DNA from: Calamus simplicifolius
Lineage: Eukaryota; Streptophyta; Magnoliopsida; Arecales; Arecaceae
Reading direction: 5' to 3'
Assembly (NCBI GenBank): GCA_900491605.1
Contig: UESW01004768.1
Location: forward strand, 61,580-125,579
DNA: 64,000 bases
Shown piece by piece: positions 46,038 to 57,454 of this stretch. The translations under genes and the position numbers were made by a program. The notes beneath the pieces are model-generated. The model was not told where the DNA came from, did no database searches, and saw nothing but the letters and a program-made list of their open reading frames with translations. Position 1 is the first letter of the stretch; every line of letters starts with the position of its first letter.

Positions 46038-47000
46038 TTATAGGATGTTAGCCCTATGCCAATCCTCTTGAACTTTGGTTTGAGACAGGATGCACCTCAC
46101 AACTCCTAATAGGTTAAGCTCTGTGGATTTCTCTCCTTCCTCATACTTCTCAACTAAATTTAATCTAGCCTCATAAATTTCTTCCTCGCATTTCTCACTA
46201 GGCTTGTGATTTTCTTTCTCAAACTCACGTATGTGTAAGGACCTGACGGGACATTGACTAGCGAAATGGCATGTCTTATGATATCTAAAACATGCTGAGT
46301 TGGGGAGGGAGATCCTATAGGTTTCGGGTGCCTTACCCTTATCATCTGACCTGTTCATTGGGTACTTAGGTTGGGTCTACTATTTGGGGCTTGACTGGGT
46401 CTTGATCTCTAGGTTGGGTATTCATCCTGGAAGGTTATGGTCTATGAAACATGGGTTGTCTCTAGAACCTCTCAAAATTTTTAGCAATTTGGTAAGCTTG
46501 CTCCAGATCATTGACTTCTTTCAAATATAGTTCCCTCTGAATATCTTTCCTTAGACCAACTCTAAACCTAGACAGGATGGCCTCTTCCAACTCAACAATG
46601 TGACATCTCAGGATAAATTCATCAAGTTTCTCAATCTACTCAGAAACGGTTTTGTTGCCTTGGCGTAACCTTTGCCATTGGTCTAAGAGTTTATATGGTA
46701 GGATATGGGTGCATACTTCTCTCTTAGTCTAACCTTCATGGCTCTCCAGATGGTTATGAGAACATCACCTCTTCGTCTAATCAACATCTCAATATTCCCT
46801 CAGTATAACCTAGCCTATTGAACTAATTAAGTTTGGCAAATTTATATTTCTCTCCTCGGTCATCTTGTACCACTCAAAATATTAATCCATTTCACCTTTT
46901 CAATCGACAAACACCTTGGGATCTAAACTTTCATCAAAAGTGGGTGCTTCTAATCTGATATTCTTAAGAATTCTCTCATCTAGGTTCATGTTTTTGTATG
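46038..47000 (-). pseudogene. Chromovirus gag
   Basis: The reverse strand from about 46990 shows gag-like text over several frames (LKNIRLEAPTFDESLDPKVF, then a WRAMKVRLREKYAPISY segment near 46700). 46358-46038 is open and holds a zinc-knuckle relic, CFRYHKTCHFASQC, in which Tyr stands at the usual second Cys, so metal binding is probably lost. The Lys/Glu-rich tail runs into the protease region. Confidence 0.75.
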
Positions 47001-47479
47001 GATGTCATAATTTTTTAACTAGAGTGTTATAATTTTTGAACTAGCTAGGATGTTATAACCAAGTTTTGTGAACTGCATAGACATGTGCAGCATGTGGAAG
47101 ACATCACGTTGCAGAGCTTTGATCCTATTTTGCCCTTTGGTTACAGGAATTGAAACATGGAATCCAGAGTTATCCCCTTCGATTTGTAGTTAGGAAAGCG
47201 AAGAAGAGGAAGTCAACCTGTTTGTTGCATGAAGACAATATGGCCATTGTGAAATGAGAATTTTCTCTAGAGGGAGACTAAAATACTCCAACTGACCTTA
47301 GCAAAAGATATTAGCTATAAAAAGTTGTATTGTTGTGGATTACATGTGGCCGGATCTCTGAGGCAGTGCCGTTTAGTGTTTTTTTTTCCGACATATCACA
47401 ACAGTTTTCTGCCCAAATATATCAAGAATCTAAACTTCAGAATAACCCCCTTTTAACGCGTGTGCTTGAAGACCTATAA
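47001..47479. other. Unassigned spacer
   Basis: No gene. 47005-47060 has TCATAATTTTTTAACTAG-like text reminiscent of the 60.9-61.8 kb fold-back repeat, possibly a remnant. Confidence 0.35.
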
Positions 47480-47699
47480 GCTCTATTTGGATGGAGAGAA
47501 AACTAGGAAGGAAAGAGAACGAAGGAAGAGAAAATGAAGGGAAGAGAAAAGTAGAGAGAAAATATTTTCTCTCCTTCTGTTTGGATGAGTAAGAGGAAAA
47601 TAGAGAGAAAGAAAAGTTGATAATTTACAATGACAATAATATCCTTATTATAAATGATTAAAAAATATATCATTTGTTTCGTTACGAGAAAGATGAGCA

Positions 47700-49230
47700 T
47701 TTGTAGCGAACTTATAACGATGACTTATTGTCATCGTTATAGGTTCCCTTATTACGGTGAAATAAATATTACAATCGCCGTAATAAATATTTATTACAGT
47801 GACAAACTATTTTGTCGTAATATCCATACTTCTAACGGTGAAATATAAGGTCGCCGTTATAGATAGAGTTTTTATTTAAAAAAATAATTATTTTAATTCA
47901 CGATATTACAACGAAACAATTTGTCGTCGTAATATCTCTACTTCTAACAGTCGTTACAGATAGAGATATTATTTTAAAAAATAATTATTTTAATTAAAGT
48001 TATTACGACGAAAATATATTTCGTCATAATATCTCTACTTCTAATGGCGAAATCTAATTTTGTCATTATAGATAGAGATACTATTTTTAAAAATAATTAT
48101 TTTAATTAAAGTTATTATGATGAAAACATATTCCATTGTAATATCTCTACTTATAACGGCGAAATCTAATTTTGCCGTTATAGGTAGAGTTTTTATTTAA
48201 AAAATATTTATTTTAATTCAAGATATTACGACAAAAAAAGATTTCATCGTAATATCGCCACTTATAATGGCGACATATAATTTCATTGTTATAGATAGTA
48301 TTTTTATTTAAAAAATAATTATTTTAATTCAACATAATACGATGAAAAACATATTTCGCCATAATATATATTTGTAATGGTGAAATATTGTTTCGCCATA
48401 ATAGATAGAGTTTTTATTTAAAAAATAATTATTTTAATTCAAGATATTAATAGGGAGCATATTTTATTTTTGTTTTTGTTTTTTGCACTATTACGCAAAA
48501 AATAAATTTCACCGTAATATGGAGCATATTTTATTTTTATTTTTTGTTCTATTATGGTGAAACATTATTTTCGCCGTAATATGAAGCAGATTTTATTTTT
48601 ATTTTTTCTTCGTGCTTATTTGTTACGGTGACATCTAAATGTCGCCATAATAGGGTTAGAGTATATTTTTTTTTGGCAATATTACGACGAAAAATATATT
48701 TCGCCGTAATATTGAGTAGATTTTATTTTATTTTTGTTTTTTGTTCTATTACGATGAAAAATAGTTTTCACAGTAATAGGGAGCAGATTTTATTTTTATT
48801 TTTTCTTCGTACTATTATGGCAAAAATTTTGTTTCACCGTAATAGTGAGCAAATTTTATTTTTATTTTTTTTTCATGCTATTACAGCAAAATTTCTCTTT
48901 CGCTGTAATAAGTTGCTTTGTAACGGTGATAGATAAATGTTGCCGTAATAGGTTGAGAGTATATTTTTTTTAATTTTTTTGCTCTATTACGGTGATAAGT
49001 TGATTTGTAACGGCGACTGTTAGATGTTGCCGTAATAGGATGAGAGTATATTTTATAATTTTTTTTTCTATTACGATGAAAATTATGATTCATCGTAATA
49101 AGGTGATTTATAACGGCAAAATTTTAATGTCGTCCTAATAGTAATAGGTGAGAGTATTTTTTTTATTTTTGCGCTATTACAGCGAAATACAATTATCACC
49201 GTAATAAGTTGAATTATTACAACAAAAATT
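47700..49230. repeat. Left subterminal repeat zone of the CACTA element
   Basis: Dozens of TATTACGGCGAAA / TTTCGCCGTAATA motifs occur in both orientations, separated by TTTTTATTTAAAAAATAATTA-like spacers, giving larger repeating units of about 100-120 bp between 47860 and 48440. Such motifs are known in En/Spm elements as transposase-binding sites; that role here is inference. Confidence 0.85.
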
Positions 49231-49489
49231 AATCGTCGTAATAAGGTCACACTCGGCCCGGGTAAAGATATTTTTCCCCGTTTTCCCTCTTTTCCCTAAA
49301 ACCCTCCCGCGATTTTCTTCTCTTCTTCCTGAAACCCCACGAGCTCCCCTTCGCAAATATGAGACTCCGTCGAGCTCCCCTCTACAAATCTGAGACCCCC
49401 ATAAGCTCCTCTCCGCCGTGAACCTCCGGACGCCGGAACCCTCCCCCGCCGCCTTTAAAACTCTACCCCATAGAAGCAAAAACAAATCT

Positions 49490-52400
49490 GGGTAAGCTCT
49501 CCCTTTCCTTGTTCTGGTTTTATTGATCTCCTTCGATCTATTTTTACTGCTCCTGGGTATTTCCTCAGTCTCCGTCTCCGTCTGAGAGGCATCTCAAATA
49601 TAGAGAGGGAGAGAGAAGAGAGATTGAGAGAGAGAAGGAGGAAGGAGAATCATATTCTGTGATTTACTAGTACTTGCAATCCTACTTATGGTATTATCAT
49701 CATCTGAGCAGATATTTTGTATTCAACCATGTCCACTTGTTTACCTTTCCTTTCGGTATGTTACCTAGCATGTGTTCACACTTCATCATTAGATACCTTG
49801 TAAACCTTATGTCAACTAAACCTCACTCAAAGTTAAATTAGTGGTGTATGATACACCTCAAGGTTAAAGAGGAATGATAAATAAATTAGTATAGCAGAAG
49901 AGGAATGATGATTTAATTAGTATAGCAGCTTACAGTAGTTTATTACTATAGAGCATAGAATAATCATTATGTTGATATTTTATATTTTTTTTCTTGATGG
50001 TATGTATGATCTCATGCATTTTCTTCTACTAGTTAGGTTACGATCATGGATTCATCCAATCACCTGTTAGCATGCTTAGGCATAGAATTTGAATCCCTTT
50101 TAACCATACATATCTGATTTGATTCCCTGGTGGGATATAACAGACATTCCAGCACTTGTTCAAGTGTTTTTTTTGGGTTTTTTTTTTTTTCCTTGGTAAA
50201 CACTTGTTCAAGTTTCAAAGGCACTTTCGTTATCAATAAAATATTTGACTTATTAGAATGAAATTTTATGCAAATATAGTTAGAGTTGATACTTAGATAA
50301 ATCAACTAGGAAATGTAGATTTCCTTGTGTCAATGAGATAATGGTGAAACATTATTAATCTACTAGTGTCTGCTTAAGCAGCCGTGCATGATTCATTGAC
50401 CTGCATGTTGGTGTCAAGGTTAATCATTTAAGGAAGGTGCGTCCTCCATGGGGCTAATAAGACTATCAAGTTCACGATAACTTTAGGAAATTGAACAGTT
50501 TGATAATATTATCTGCAAAGCTCTTGGTAATTGCCTGCTATTCCTGTAAATGAATTAGCATGGTTTTGAAGTATCTGAACCAATGCACGGTATGGGTTGT
50601 TATGGTGTGGTATGCCCCTGTTCCACTATACTGATGCCTGATACATGGTTCGAGTTGGCAGAGCACCCATATCATGTGTTAATATAGGGGTTTACCCAGC
50701 CTCTGCATCATCTAGTACTACAAGACTGAATTGATATGATACATCCTACACTGGCTGGTATGGGTCAGTGTTTAAATCGTTGATGTCAACTAAGAGTTCA
50801 CCTTAAGTTTGTACTTTACGTGAAGATGTAGGTATGACTGTTTCATGATGGTGCACTCTGAGCATTAACCACTGCTACTGTTACTTTGCATTGTTCTTGA
50901 TTGGTGATTTGGCCTGGAATCCTCCAAACAATCATGTCCTTTGCAGGAGTAAGTTTCCCTTAATTATCTCTGCCATCAACAGTTATGTCCTTGATTTCAT
51001 GTATCATGGCAGATTGCCTCTTGATTAATAGAACCTTTAAACTTTTTGGCATAACTTTGGCTTTCCTGAAACTTGTATCTCATAGATGGTGCATCGTTTC
51101 CCTAAGCATGGTTTTTTTTTTCTTTTCCTGGTAGGAGCATGAATTTTTTTTTTTTTTTTCAGTAGATCTAATAGACAAATTCGCGAAAGGTCCTAAATTA
51201 GTACAGTATAATGTACTATTAAATGATGCCCTATTCATTTTCTTGACTTATCTTGATATGTTTTCTGTACTTTTGGTCAGCCACTTCTCTTGACTCTTAG
51301 AATATTCGGCAAAACAACTGAACATTGAAATTGAAACCAAAACCACAGAAACTGAAGCTCATTTTGTTCCATTAAATTGAGTGCTCAACCGTGGATCGAA
51401 CCCCTTCATAATTCTATTGGCTTTATCATGCTAAGAAGGAAAGGATAGTATTTCACATCAAAAAAAGAAGAAAAAAATAGTAATTTTATGTTCGAACGAC
51501 AGTGATTAATTTGGTAGAATTCATGTTTTTTTTACTTATTACAACTATGTTCTTATACTTTCTTATTTGTTAATTCTAGTTTGTATGTTTGTTTGCAGAT
51601 GTCTTCGAGAGATACTCCTGCTACATCGAGGCGAGATGATTCTCCTTACATTCCAGCTCTGACAGAGGGGTCATCTGTCGGCGCATCATGTAATAACTCT
51701 ACTTTAAACTTATATTATTTGGCTATGTTTCTTTATGTTATTTTGCACTAATTTAGTTCATTATGTTTTGCAGCTACATCATCAAAGAAGAAGGCCGAGG
51801 TCCTGCTCGCGGATACAAGTCCGCACATCTGATTGATACGCGTCGTGGACAGAAGTTGCCTATTCTTCTGCCACCTGAGGTTGGACGACCATTGGGTGAG
51901 TTTCGCTCTGAGTTTCTGACCGAGATAGGAGTGGTTGTACGTGACATGGCACCACTTGCGGTCAGAAAGTGGAGTGAGATCACTGATGCACAGAAAGCAC
52001 CTATGATCGATCGACTTCAGGTCAGTATAATTGTATTAGATTACTTAGATTACGTTTAATGTACTTATATACCTTATAACTTTTATAATTTATATATATA
52101 TTTGCAGGAGAAGTTCGATCTTGATATGAATTTAGATCATATTAAAAAAGGTATTGAGTTTCAAATGAATAAAGTTTATCGAGAATTTAGATATCGGCTT
52201 CATATCCACTTCATTAGTCACGGTGGGGACACAAGTGTGAGCTTAGCAAAACAAAATAAGCCATCTCGTGTCTCGCAGAGTGACTGGGACTTTCTATGTG
52301 ATTACTTTTATTCAGATGAGTATAAGGTAAATACATCCATACAAATATTTTAATAGTTTATATTTTTTAAAACTCATGTAACCATTTTCATTCTTTGATG

Positions 52401-54762
52401 TAGAAAAAATCAGAAACAAATAAATCTAATCGGGAATTGCAGCCATATGCTGCTCTCACTGGATCGAAGTCTATACCGGCTCACTATTATAATATGGTAA
52501 GGAATAATGTGAACCTAGTGCTTTTATATTTATTGAACAAGTTACCTTGGAGTTTGTAGTGGCTTTAGCTGGTTATTTCATTTCGTGTTGTTCTGTTTTT
52601 TGATAAGAATGGATTGGAACTCTTTCATCTCTCATTAGGCAAAGTAAAACTTTGAATGACCTGTATATATGACTTCATTGAATTTTTCTTTTTTGATCAT
52701 AAAAGTGTTTAATTGATATTAACCTTACCTAGAGTAATTGCATTGTAGATAAATCTCAAATCTACTTGGAGGCAATGTTTTTATTAAAAGGATCGAGTTA
52801 TAAACTACAAAGAGGAAGACAACTTTAGGGATCTGGTAGCAAAAACTTAACATTCATTTTGATTTCTCCAAAAAAATGTATACCTAATGAAATTAGTCCT
52901 ATGCTCAGCAACCTGGTTGAAAAGGTTGATGCTCCTTGTACTGACAAGGACATTTTGATTGGTTCAACTTTGAATGAGTTGAGCCAAGTCATATTGTACT
53001 TAAAATAGCATATTGGATCTTCACTGGAGTTGCTGCTTCATGTGCACCTAGCAGACAAAAGCAAAAAACAAGCCCTGGTCTGCAGGATGATAACGGCCAG
53101 GTAGATTTGCATATTTAAGAAAATAAACATTTGTACTGTATAAATAAAACGTGTCTATAAATCCTATTTACGAATGAAGAGAACAAAAAGGAGGAATCAG
53201 ATTTAAATTGGATCTTCAGGATTAATGCCTTGGACTGCCTTTCTCTGTCATATCTGACCAGTTCCATCTGGATTAGATCTAACATTGCTGGACTCTTTCG
53301 GCTTGATTTTGGAATTGAGTCTTGATGAGGAACATGTCCATATCGATTGAGGTCAAATCAATCAGTTTCAATTGGCCCATTTAGACCGATCACGATCCAA
53401 CTATAAGAGCAAAATCCTTTGGAGATTTCAAGCGCCCAGTAGCGTTCCATCATGGGAGGAAAAACAGTGGATTTAAATCATCACTAAGTAAGCTTAAAGT
53501 AAGAGAGGATGGTGAAAGCAGCAAGCCAGCATAGTTTACCCAGATGAGATAAAAATAGATAGGGTTTTTAGTCAATTGAACAATATATATTGCACAACTA
53601 TAGCTAATTAAATGCAAGACCAGATGAGATAGGAGCTGGGCTATGCATTGGTAACGGGGTTCAATTCTCAAACTTAGACAGGCTGTCCTATCTATCAGAC
53701 TTATAGTTTTGACCAGGCCTCACATCATAGAGATCGAACTAATGACAGGCTCATCCAATGGATTTTATTTCAAATGCATAGCATAGTGTGTGTGTGTGTG
53801 TCTATGTATAAAACTTTAAGCTCACTTTAAACAATCTAGACCAATGCGTTATAAACCAAATTATCAGTCATAAAGGACTATTTTATATTGTGGGAATTCG
53901 GCAATGACTCCAAAATTTGTTGCTGTTTTTGAGCTGGTCTTTGAACCAGCTGGGAGCTTCCAATAGGTTTCCAACCTAACAATATTGCAAGTTGCTTGTA
54001 ATTAATTTGGCCTTGACCTGGTCTCAGGGGAGCTTCCAACAACCTAACGTTACAAGTGACCCTTAATAATTAATTCTATGGTCTTCGTGGTCATCATCTA
54101 ATAGTATTTTTTTTTTTTTTGAAAAGTTCAGCTGTCCCTTATGATTGTATGTGAGATGAAAACTAGGACAAAAAAGAAATAGGGCATAAATTTTTCATAA
54201 ATCCAGACACTTTTTGGCAAAAGTTTCATACTATGGTTATCCTTTTTGACTAAAGAGGAGCCAAAAGCTTCATCTTTGGAATACTCTTCATTTTGACAAA
54301 AAGAAGAATCAATGGATAAATGAAAGAGCTGGTGATACCCATATAAGTTTTATCAATTAAAAATACATATTATTGAATGTAATGTTTTATACTAAACATG
54401 TTGAATTTGTTTTCTTTTCATTGCAGGTACAGTTAGTAGAGCGATTTTTCTCATAGGACTCTACCGTAGAACCAAGTAATAAGGATATCGTTTTTGAGGA
54501 GGTTTTAGGCTCTAGATATGGTTATAAAAGGGGATGAGGTCCACTACTAGAGGTAGTTCTTCATCTTCTGAAAACTATCGCTCAGCAACAAAGACCATCG
54601 AGGATCTAATGGCGACGACTGATGAGCTCACTACTTATATGCGACAACTAGTGCCTGGATTTTATCCTAATAGATCCGAGCAGACCTCACCTCCATAGTA
54701 CATGTATTTTTTAAATTATGTATTTTCAAAAACATTGTATATGATGATTTTATTGAAATAAA
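49490..54762 (+). pseudogene. CACTA-borne Transposase_24 (Ptta/En/Spm) gene with frameshift
   Basis: Likely exons: a 5' UTR part before GGTAAG near 49491; 51599-51689 (ATG at 51599); 51774-52020; 52108-52326; 52404-52496; 54427 onward. All junctions are GT..AG. Encoded segments include RKWSEITDAQKAPMIDRLQ, EKFDLDMNLDHIKKGIEFQ, NKVYREFRYRLHIHF, QSDWDFLCDYFYSDEYK and KKSETNKSNRELQPYAALTG, the typical order of Pfam Transposase_24. Joining exons 1 and 2 in phase gives a stop, because about one nucleotide is missing near 51790. A second stop lies at 54454. AATAAA at 54757. The family accompanies En/Spm elements; its biochemical role is unclear. Confidence 0.75.
52497..54426 (+). other. Large intron of the CACTA gene
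   Basis: 1.93 kb from GTAAGG to TTGCAG. It has no domain of its own. The reverse-strand frame at 53450-53671 also appears in the inverted copy (59299-59493) because the intron is duplicated, not because it codes. Confidence 0.65.
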
Positions 54763-54889
54763 TGAAAATTTTTATTAAATTTTTTGTGAAAATTTTGAAG
54801 CAGAAAATTATTTATAATATCATTGCTTTAATATTATATTTAATTATTGTAACAGATGCAAAACAAAAAAAATAAAAATAAAAATTTCT

Positions 54890-55440
54890 AAACCTATTAT
54901 GGCGATTCAATTTCGCCGTAATAGGAATCTATTACGACGAAACTAAGTCATCGTAATAACGTCTAACCTATTACGACGAAATTAAGTCGTCGTAATAGAT
55001 TAGATATTATTACGGCAGCGTAATAGCTATTTATTACGGTGAAAATAATTCATCGTAATAATATCTAATCTATTACGGCGACTTAATTTTGCCGTAATAG
55101 ATACCCTATTACGGCGAAAATAATTTATTGTAATACTATTTAATCTATTACGGCAACTTAATTTTACCGTAATAGATAGCTATTACAGCAAAATTAATTC
55201 ACCATAATAAATTTTTATTTTAAATTATATTTTTAAAAAATTTAACGATGATATATTTTCATTGTAATATGTTATTTATTACAACGAAAATATGTCGTCG
55301 TAATAAGTTATTACGACAACAACTTTTTACGATAATTTTGGGATGTATTACGATGATTTTTTTATCGCCGTAGTAACTTATTACGACGATTTTTATACTT
55401 ATTGCGATGAATTAATTCATCATAATAAGTCATTTTTCTT
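54890..55440. repeat. Right subterminal repeat zone of the CACTA element
   Basis: TATTACGGCGAAA / TTTCGCCGTAATAG motifs in both orientations spaced 15-40 bp apart, as in the left zone. Matched in reverse by 57455-57990. Confidence 0.85.
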
Positions 55441-55697
55441 GTAGTATTTTTTTGAAAGGATCAATATTAGAATGAAAAAAAATGAAAGAGTATTTTTGAG
55501 TTTTCTCTCCGAAATCTCTCCGAGATTCGAAAGAAAACTTTTATGTAAGATCTATCACCTTTTTCTTTCTTTTTTTTTCTAATTTTCTTTCCCACCTACT
55601 TTTTTTCACCATCAAAATAAGATAAATTTTATTTTCTTTCACATTTTTCTTCTTTATTTTTTTTCCATCCTAATTTTTTCTCCATCCAAACGGAGGC

Positions 55698-55933
55698 ATA
55701 AAATAGGGCTTGTACCTACCAGAGTATGTCGCCACTAACTTGAAGTCTCAACCTCCACTCAGTGAAGCTGTAGACAAAGTGTTCCAAGTCTACCTGAAAA
55801 AAATAAAAATAAAAAGAATCGATTCACACCACCCCGTCCTCGCTCTAGATAATAGGCATGGACTCCCTCCCATTCCCTCAAGCCAGGGAGAAGAGAAGCC
55901 CCATTAGCTCTCGTCTCCTCTTATACAGTCGCC
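55698..55933 (+). promoter_or_regulatory. Short upstream region of the chitinase gene
   Basis: Only about 236 bp separate the MITE end from the chitinase ATG. An A-rich patch (ATAAAATA at 55698, AAAATAAAAATAAAAAG near 55799) is the only TATA-like sequence. A CT-rich leader precedes the ATG (GTCGCCATGG context). The transposon terminus may have replaced or moved native promoter elements. Confidence 0.45.
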
Positions 55934-56865
55934 ATGGCCACCAACCTCCTCCTCCCCCTCTCCCTCCTCGTCCTCGTCGCCGGCTCCCTTGCAGGCGGAA
56001 TCGCCGTCTACTGGGGCCAGAACGGCAATGATGGCTCCCTCGCCGACACCTGCAACACCGGCCTCTACTCCTACGTCATCCTGACCTTCCTCGCCACCTT
56101 CGGCAACGGCCAGACCCCCGTCCTCAACCTCGCCCTACACTGCGAAGCCGCCTCCGGCACTTGCATGGGCCTCACCTTCGATATCCAGATCTGCCAGTCC
56201 CAGGGCATCAAGGTCCTCCTCTCCCTCGGCGGTGGTGGCTCCAGCAGCTACTCCCTCTCCTCCGCCGACGACGCCCAGAGCGTCGCCACCTACCTCTGGA
56301 ACAACTACCTCGGCGGCAGCTCCTCCTCTCGCCCCCTTGGTGACGCCGTGCTCGACGGCATCGACTTCGACATCGAGGCAACCAACGGCGACCACTTCGA
56401 CGACCTTGCAAGGGATCTATCGCAATACAGCAGCCAGGGGAATAAGGTCTACCTCTCAGCGGCGCCGCAGTGCCCGTACCCCGATGCGCACCTTAACACG
56501 GCGCTGCAGACCGGGCTCTTTGACTACGTTTGGATCCAGTTCTACAACAACCCATCGTGCGAGTACTCGTCGGGGAGCATCGACAACTTGATCAGTGCGT
56601 GGAACACCTGGACATCGAGTGTGAAGGCGTCCAGCTTTTTCTTGGGTTTGCCGGCGTCGAGTGATGCGGCCGGGAGCGGGTACGTTCCCCCGGACGTGCT
56701 GACCTCTCAGGTGCTGCCGACAGTTAAGGGCACGGCTAAGTACGGTGGATAATGCTGTGGAACAGGTACTATGATCTGATGAACAACTACAGTGGCACCG
56801 TCCCTAATATGAACAACTACAGTGCCACCGTCGCTAATATTAATATACGTTTACGTATAAAATAA
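55934..56865 (+). pseudogene. Class III acidic endochitinase (GH18, hevamine-type), 3' frameshift
   Basis: An intronless GC-rich frame encodes a signal peptide (about residues 1-21, MATNLLLPLSLL...LAG) and a GH18 class III domain beginning GGIAVYWGQNGNDGSLADTC. It keeps SLGGGGSS, the catalytic LDGIDFDIEA (DxxDxDxE, Glu as acid), YLSAAPQCPYPD, FDYVWIQFYNNPSC and GSGYVPPDV, and all six family cysteines. The frame stops at 56750-56752 after KYGG. In the next frame the expected C-terminus appears (IMLWNRYYD...), running to 56863-56865 with a 10-residue tandem repeat (NNYSGTVPNM/NNYSATVANI). One lost nucleotide thus removes the conserved Trp segment that lines the substrate cleft. Family role: secreted hydrolysis of chitin in defence. 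It may be a young pseudogene or a sequencing error. AATAAA at 56954. Confidence 0.92.
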
Positions 56866-56978
56866 GCAAGTCTATGCTTTTGATCATGTTTAATTAGTAC
56901 TTAAATAATGACGGATTGCTTGCCAATATTCTGTCTGAAATTAGTATATGAGAAATAAAGATGTCATCCTTTTTTTAA
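56866..56978 (+). other. Chitinase 3' UTR
   Basis: AT-rich, with AATAAA at 56954-56959, a suitable poly(A) signal about 90 bp after the second-frame stop. Confidence 0.5.
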
Positions 56979-57228
56979 AGAGAAAATAAACAAAGAAATA
57001 TGTGATCCGAGTCACATGGAAACTTGATAGCTTACCCACTTGGACGAGATAAAGTCATACCAAAACTTGACTTAGCTCATTTGTTGGACCCTAACGGCCC
57101 TCCGCGGACGACAGTACTCGAAACATTTATATTCCTCATAAAAATTACTTATATTGGAGTATTTTATCGATATTTTAAAGTCCAATTTGATTGAATATTT
57201 GAAATGTTCCCGATAAACATCCACTGTG
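56979..57228 (+). repeat. Duplicated chitinase 3'-flank segment, copy 2
   Basis: Co-linear with 27200-27444 in the same orientation: AGAGAAAATAAACAAAGAAA, CTTAGCTCATTTGTTGGACC, TTATATTGGAGTATTTTATC. About 85% similar by eye. Confidence 0.85.
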
Positions 57229-57454
57229 TCATATTGATCGATCTAGGAAAAGGAAGTGATGATTCCCATCTCCAAACATGGTCGGCAATTGTCAGCTAAT
57301 CAATAACGGCTTAAAGATATTTTCAACGAATAGCTAATCCGAGTAAGCTCGGAACTAGCTGGATCATCGTGTTAAGGCCATGAAAAAGACTTTGTACATC
57401 GCATTCAATGCAGCAAGTCCTGTGTGAACTGCACCGCTCCTTCAACTGCAGGAA

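Larger units (their letters stand above)
41451..47000 (-). mobile_element. Chromovirus (Ty3/gypsy with chromodomain), broken
   Basis: On the reverse strand: gag (about 46990-46040), reverse transcriptase (45314-44586), RNase H end (44270-44088), then a foreign LTR insertion (about 44070-42510), then the rest of the integrase and a chromodomain (42500-41461). The terminal chromodomain identifies a chromovirus; I do not assign the clade. The 5' LTR is not recognisable at 47000-47470. Confidence 0.85.
47680..55446 (+). mobile_element. CACTA (En/Spm) DNA transposon
   Basis: The right end reads, in reverse complement, TACTACAAGAAAAATG, one base from the canonical CACTACAAGAAAA plant terminus. The left end CGTTACGAGAAAGATG matches it at 11 of 16 positions. 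TTT flanks both sides (47677-47679, 55447-55449), compatible with the 3-bp CACTA target duplication, although the right flank is a T-run. Subterminal zones (47700-49230, 54890-55440) are packed with TTACGGCGAAA-type motifs in both orientations. The 7.8-kb interior carries a spliced Transposase_24 gene but no recognisable catalytic transposase. Confidence 0.8.
47480..55697. mobile_element. Fold-back MITE split by a CACTA element
   Basis: The two halves are 47480-47676 and 55450-55697. The left end GCTCTATTTGGATGGAG and the reverse complement of the right end, GCCTCCGTTTGGATGGAG, are near-identical inverted ends. Both halves are purine/pyrimidine-rich mirror images. TAA precedes the left end; ATAA follows the right end, compatible with a 3-bp TAA duplication if the terminal base is reassigned. 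The CACTA element sits near the centre. Confidence 0.65.

Noticed and set aside
53450..53671. Hydrophobic 73-residue frame conserved at 59299-59493
   Set aside because: Conservation comes from the recent duplication of the CACTA intron; it lies antisense within an intron.
56135..56591. Other-frame products over the chitinase
   Set aside because: Shadows caused by the GC-rich codons of the chitinase.
56753..56865. Second exon of the chitinase after an intron
   Set aside because: No GT-AG pair fits; the continuation starts at the very stop, so a 1-nt frameshift is simpler.
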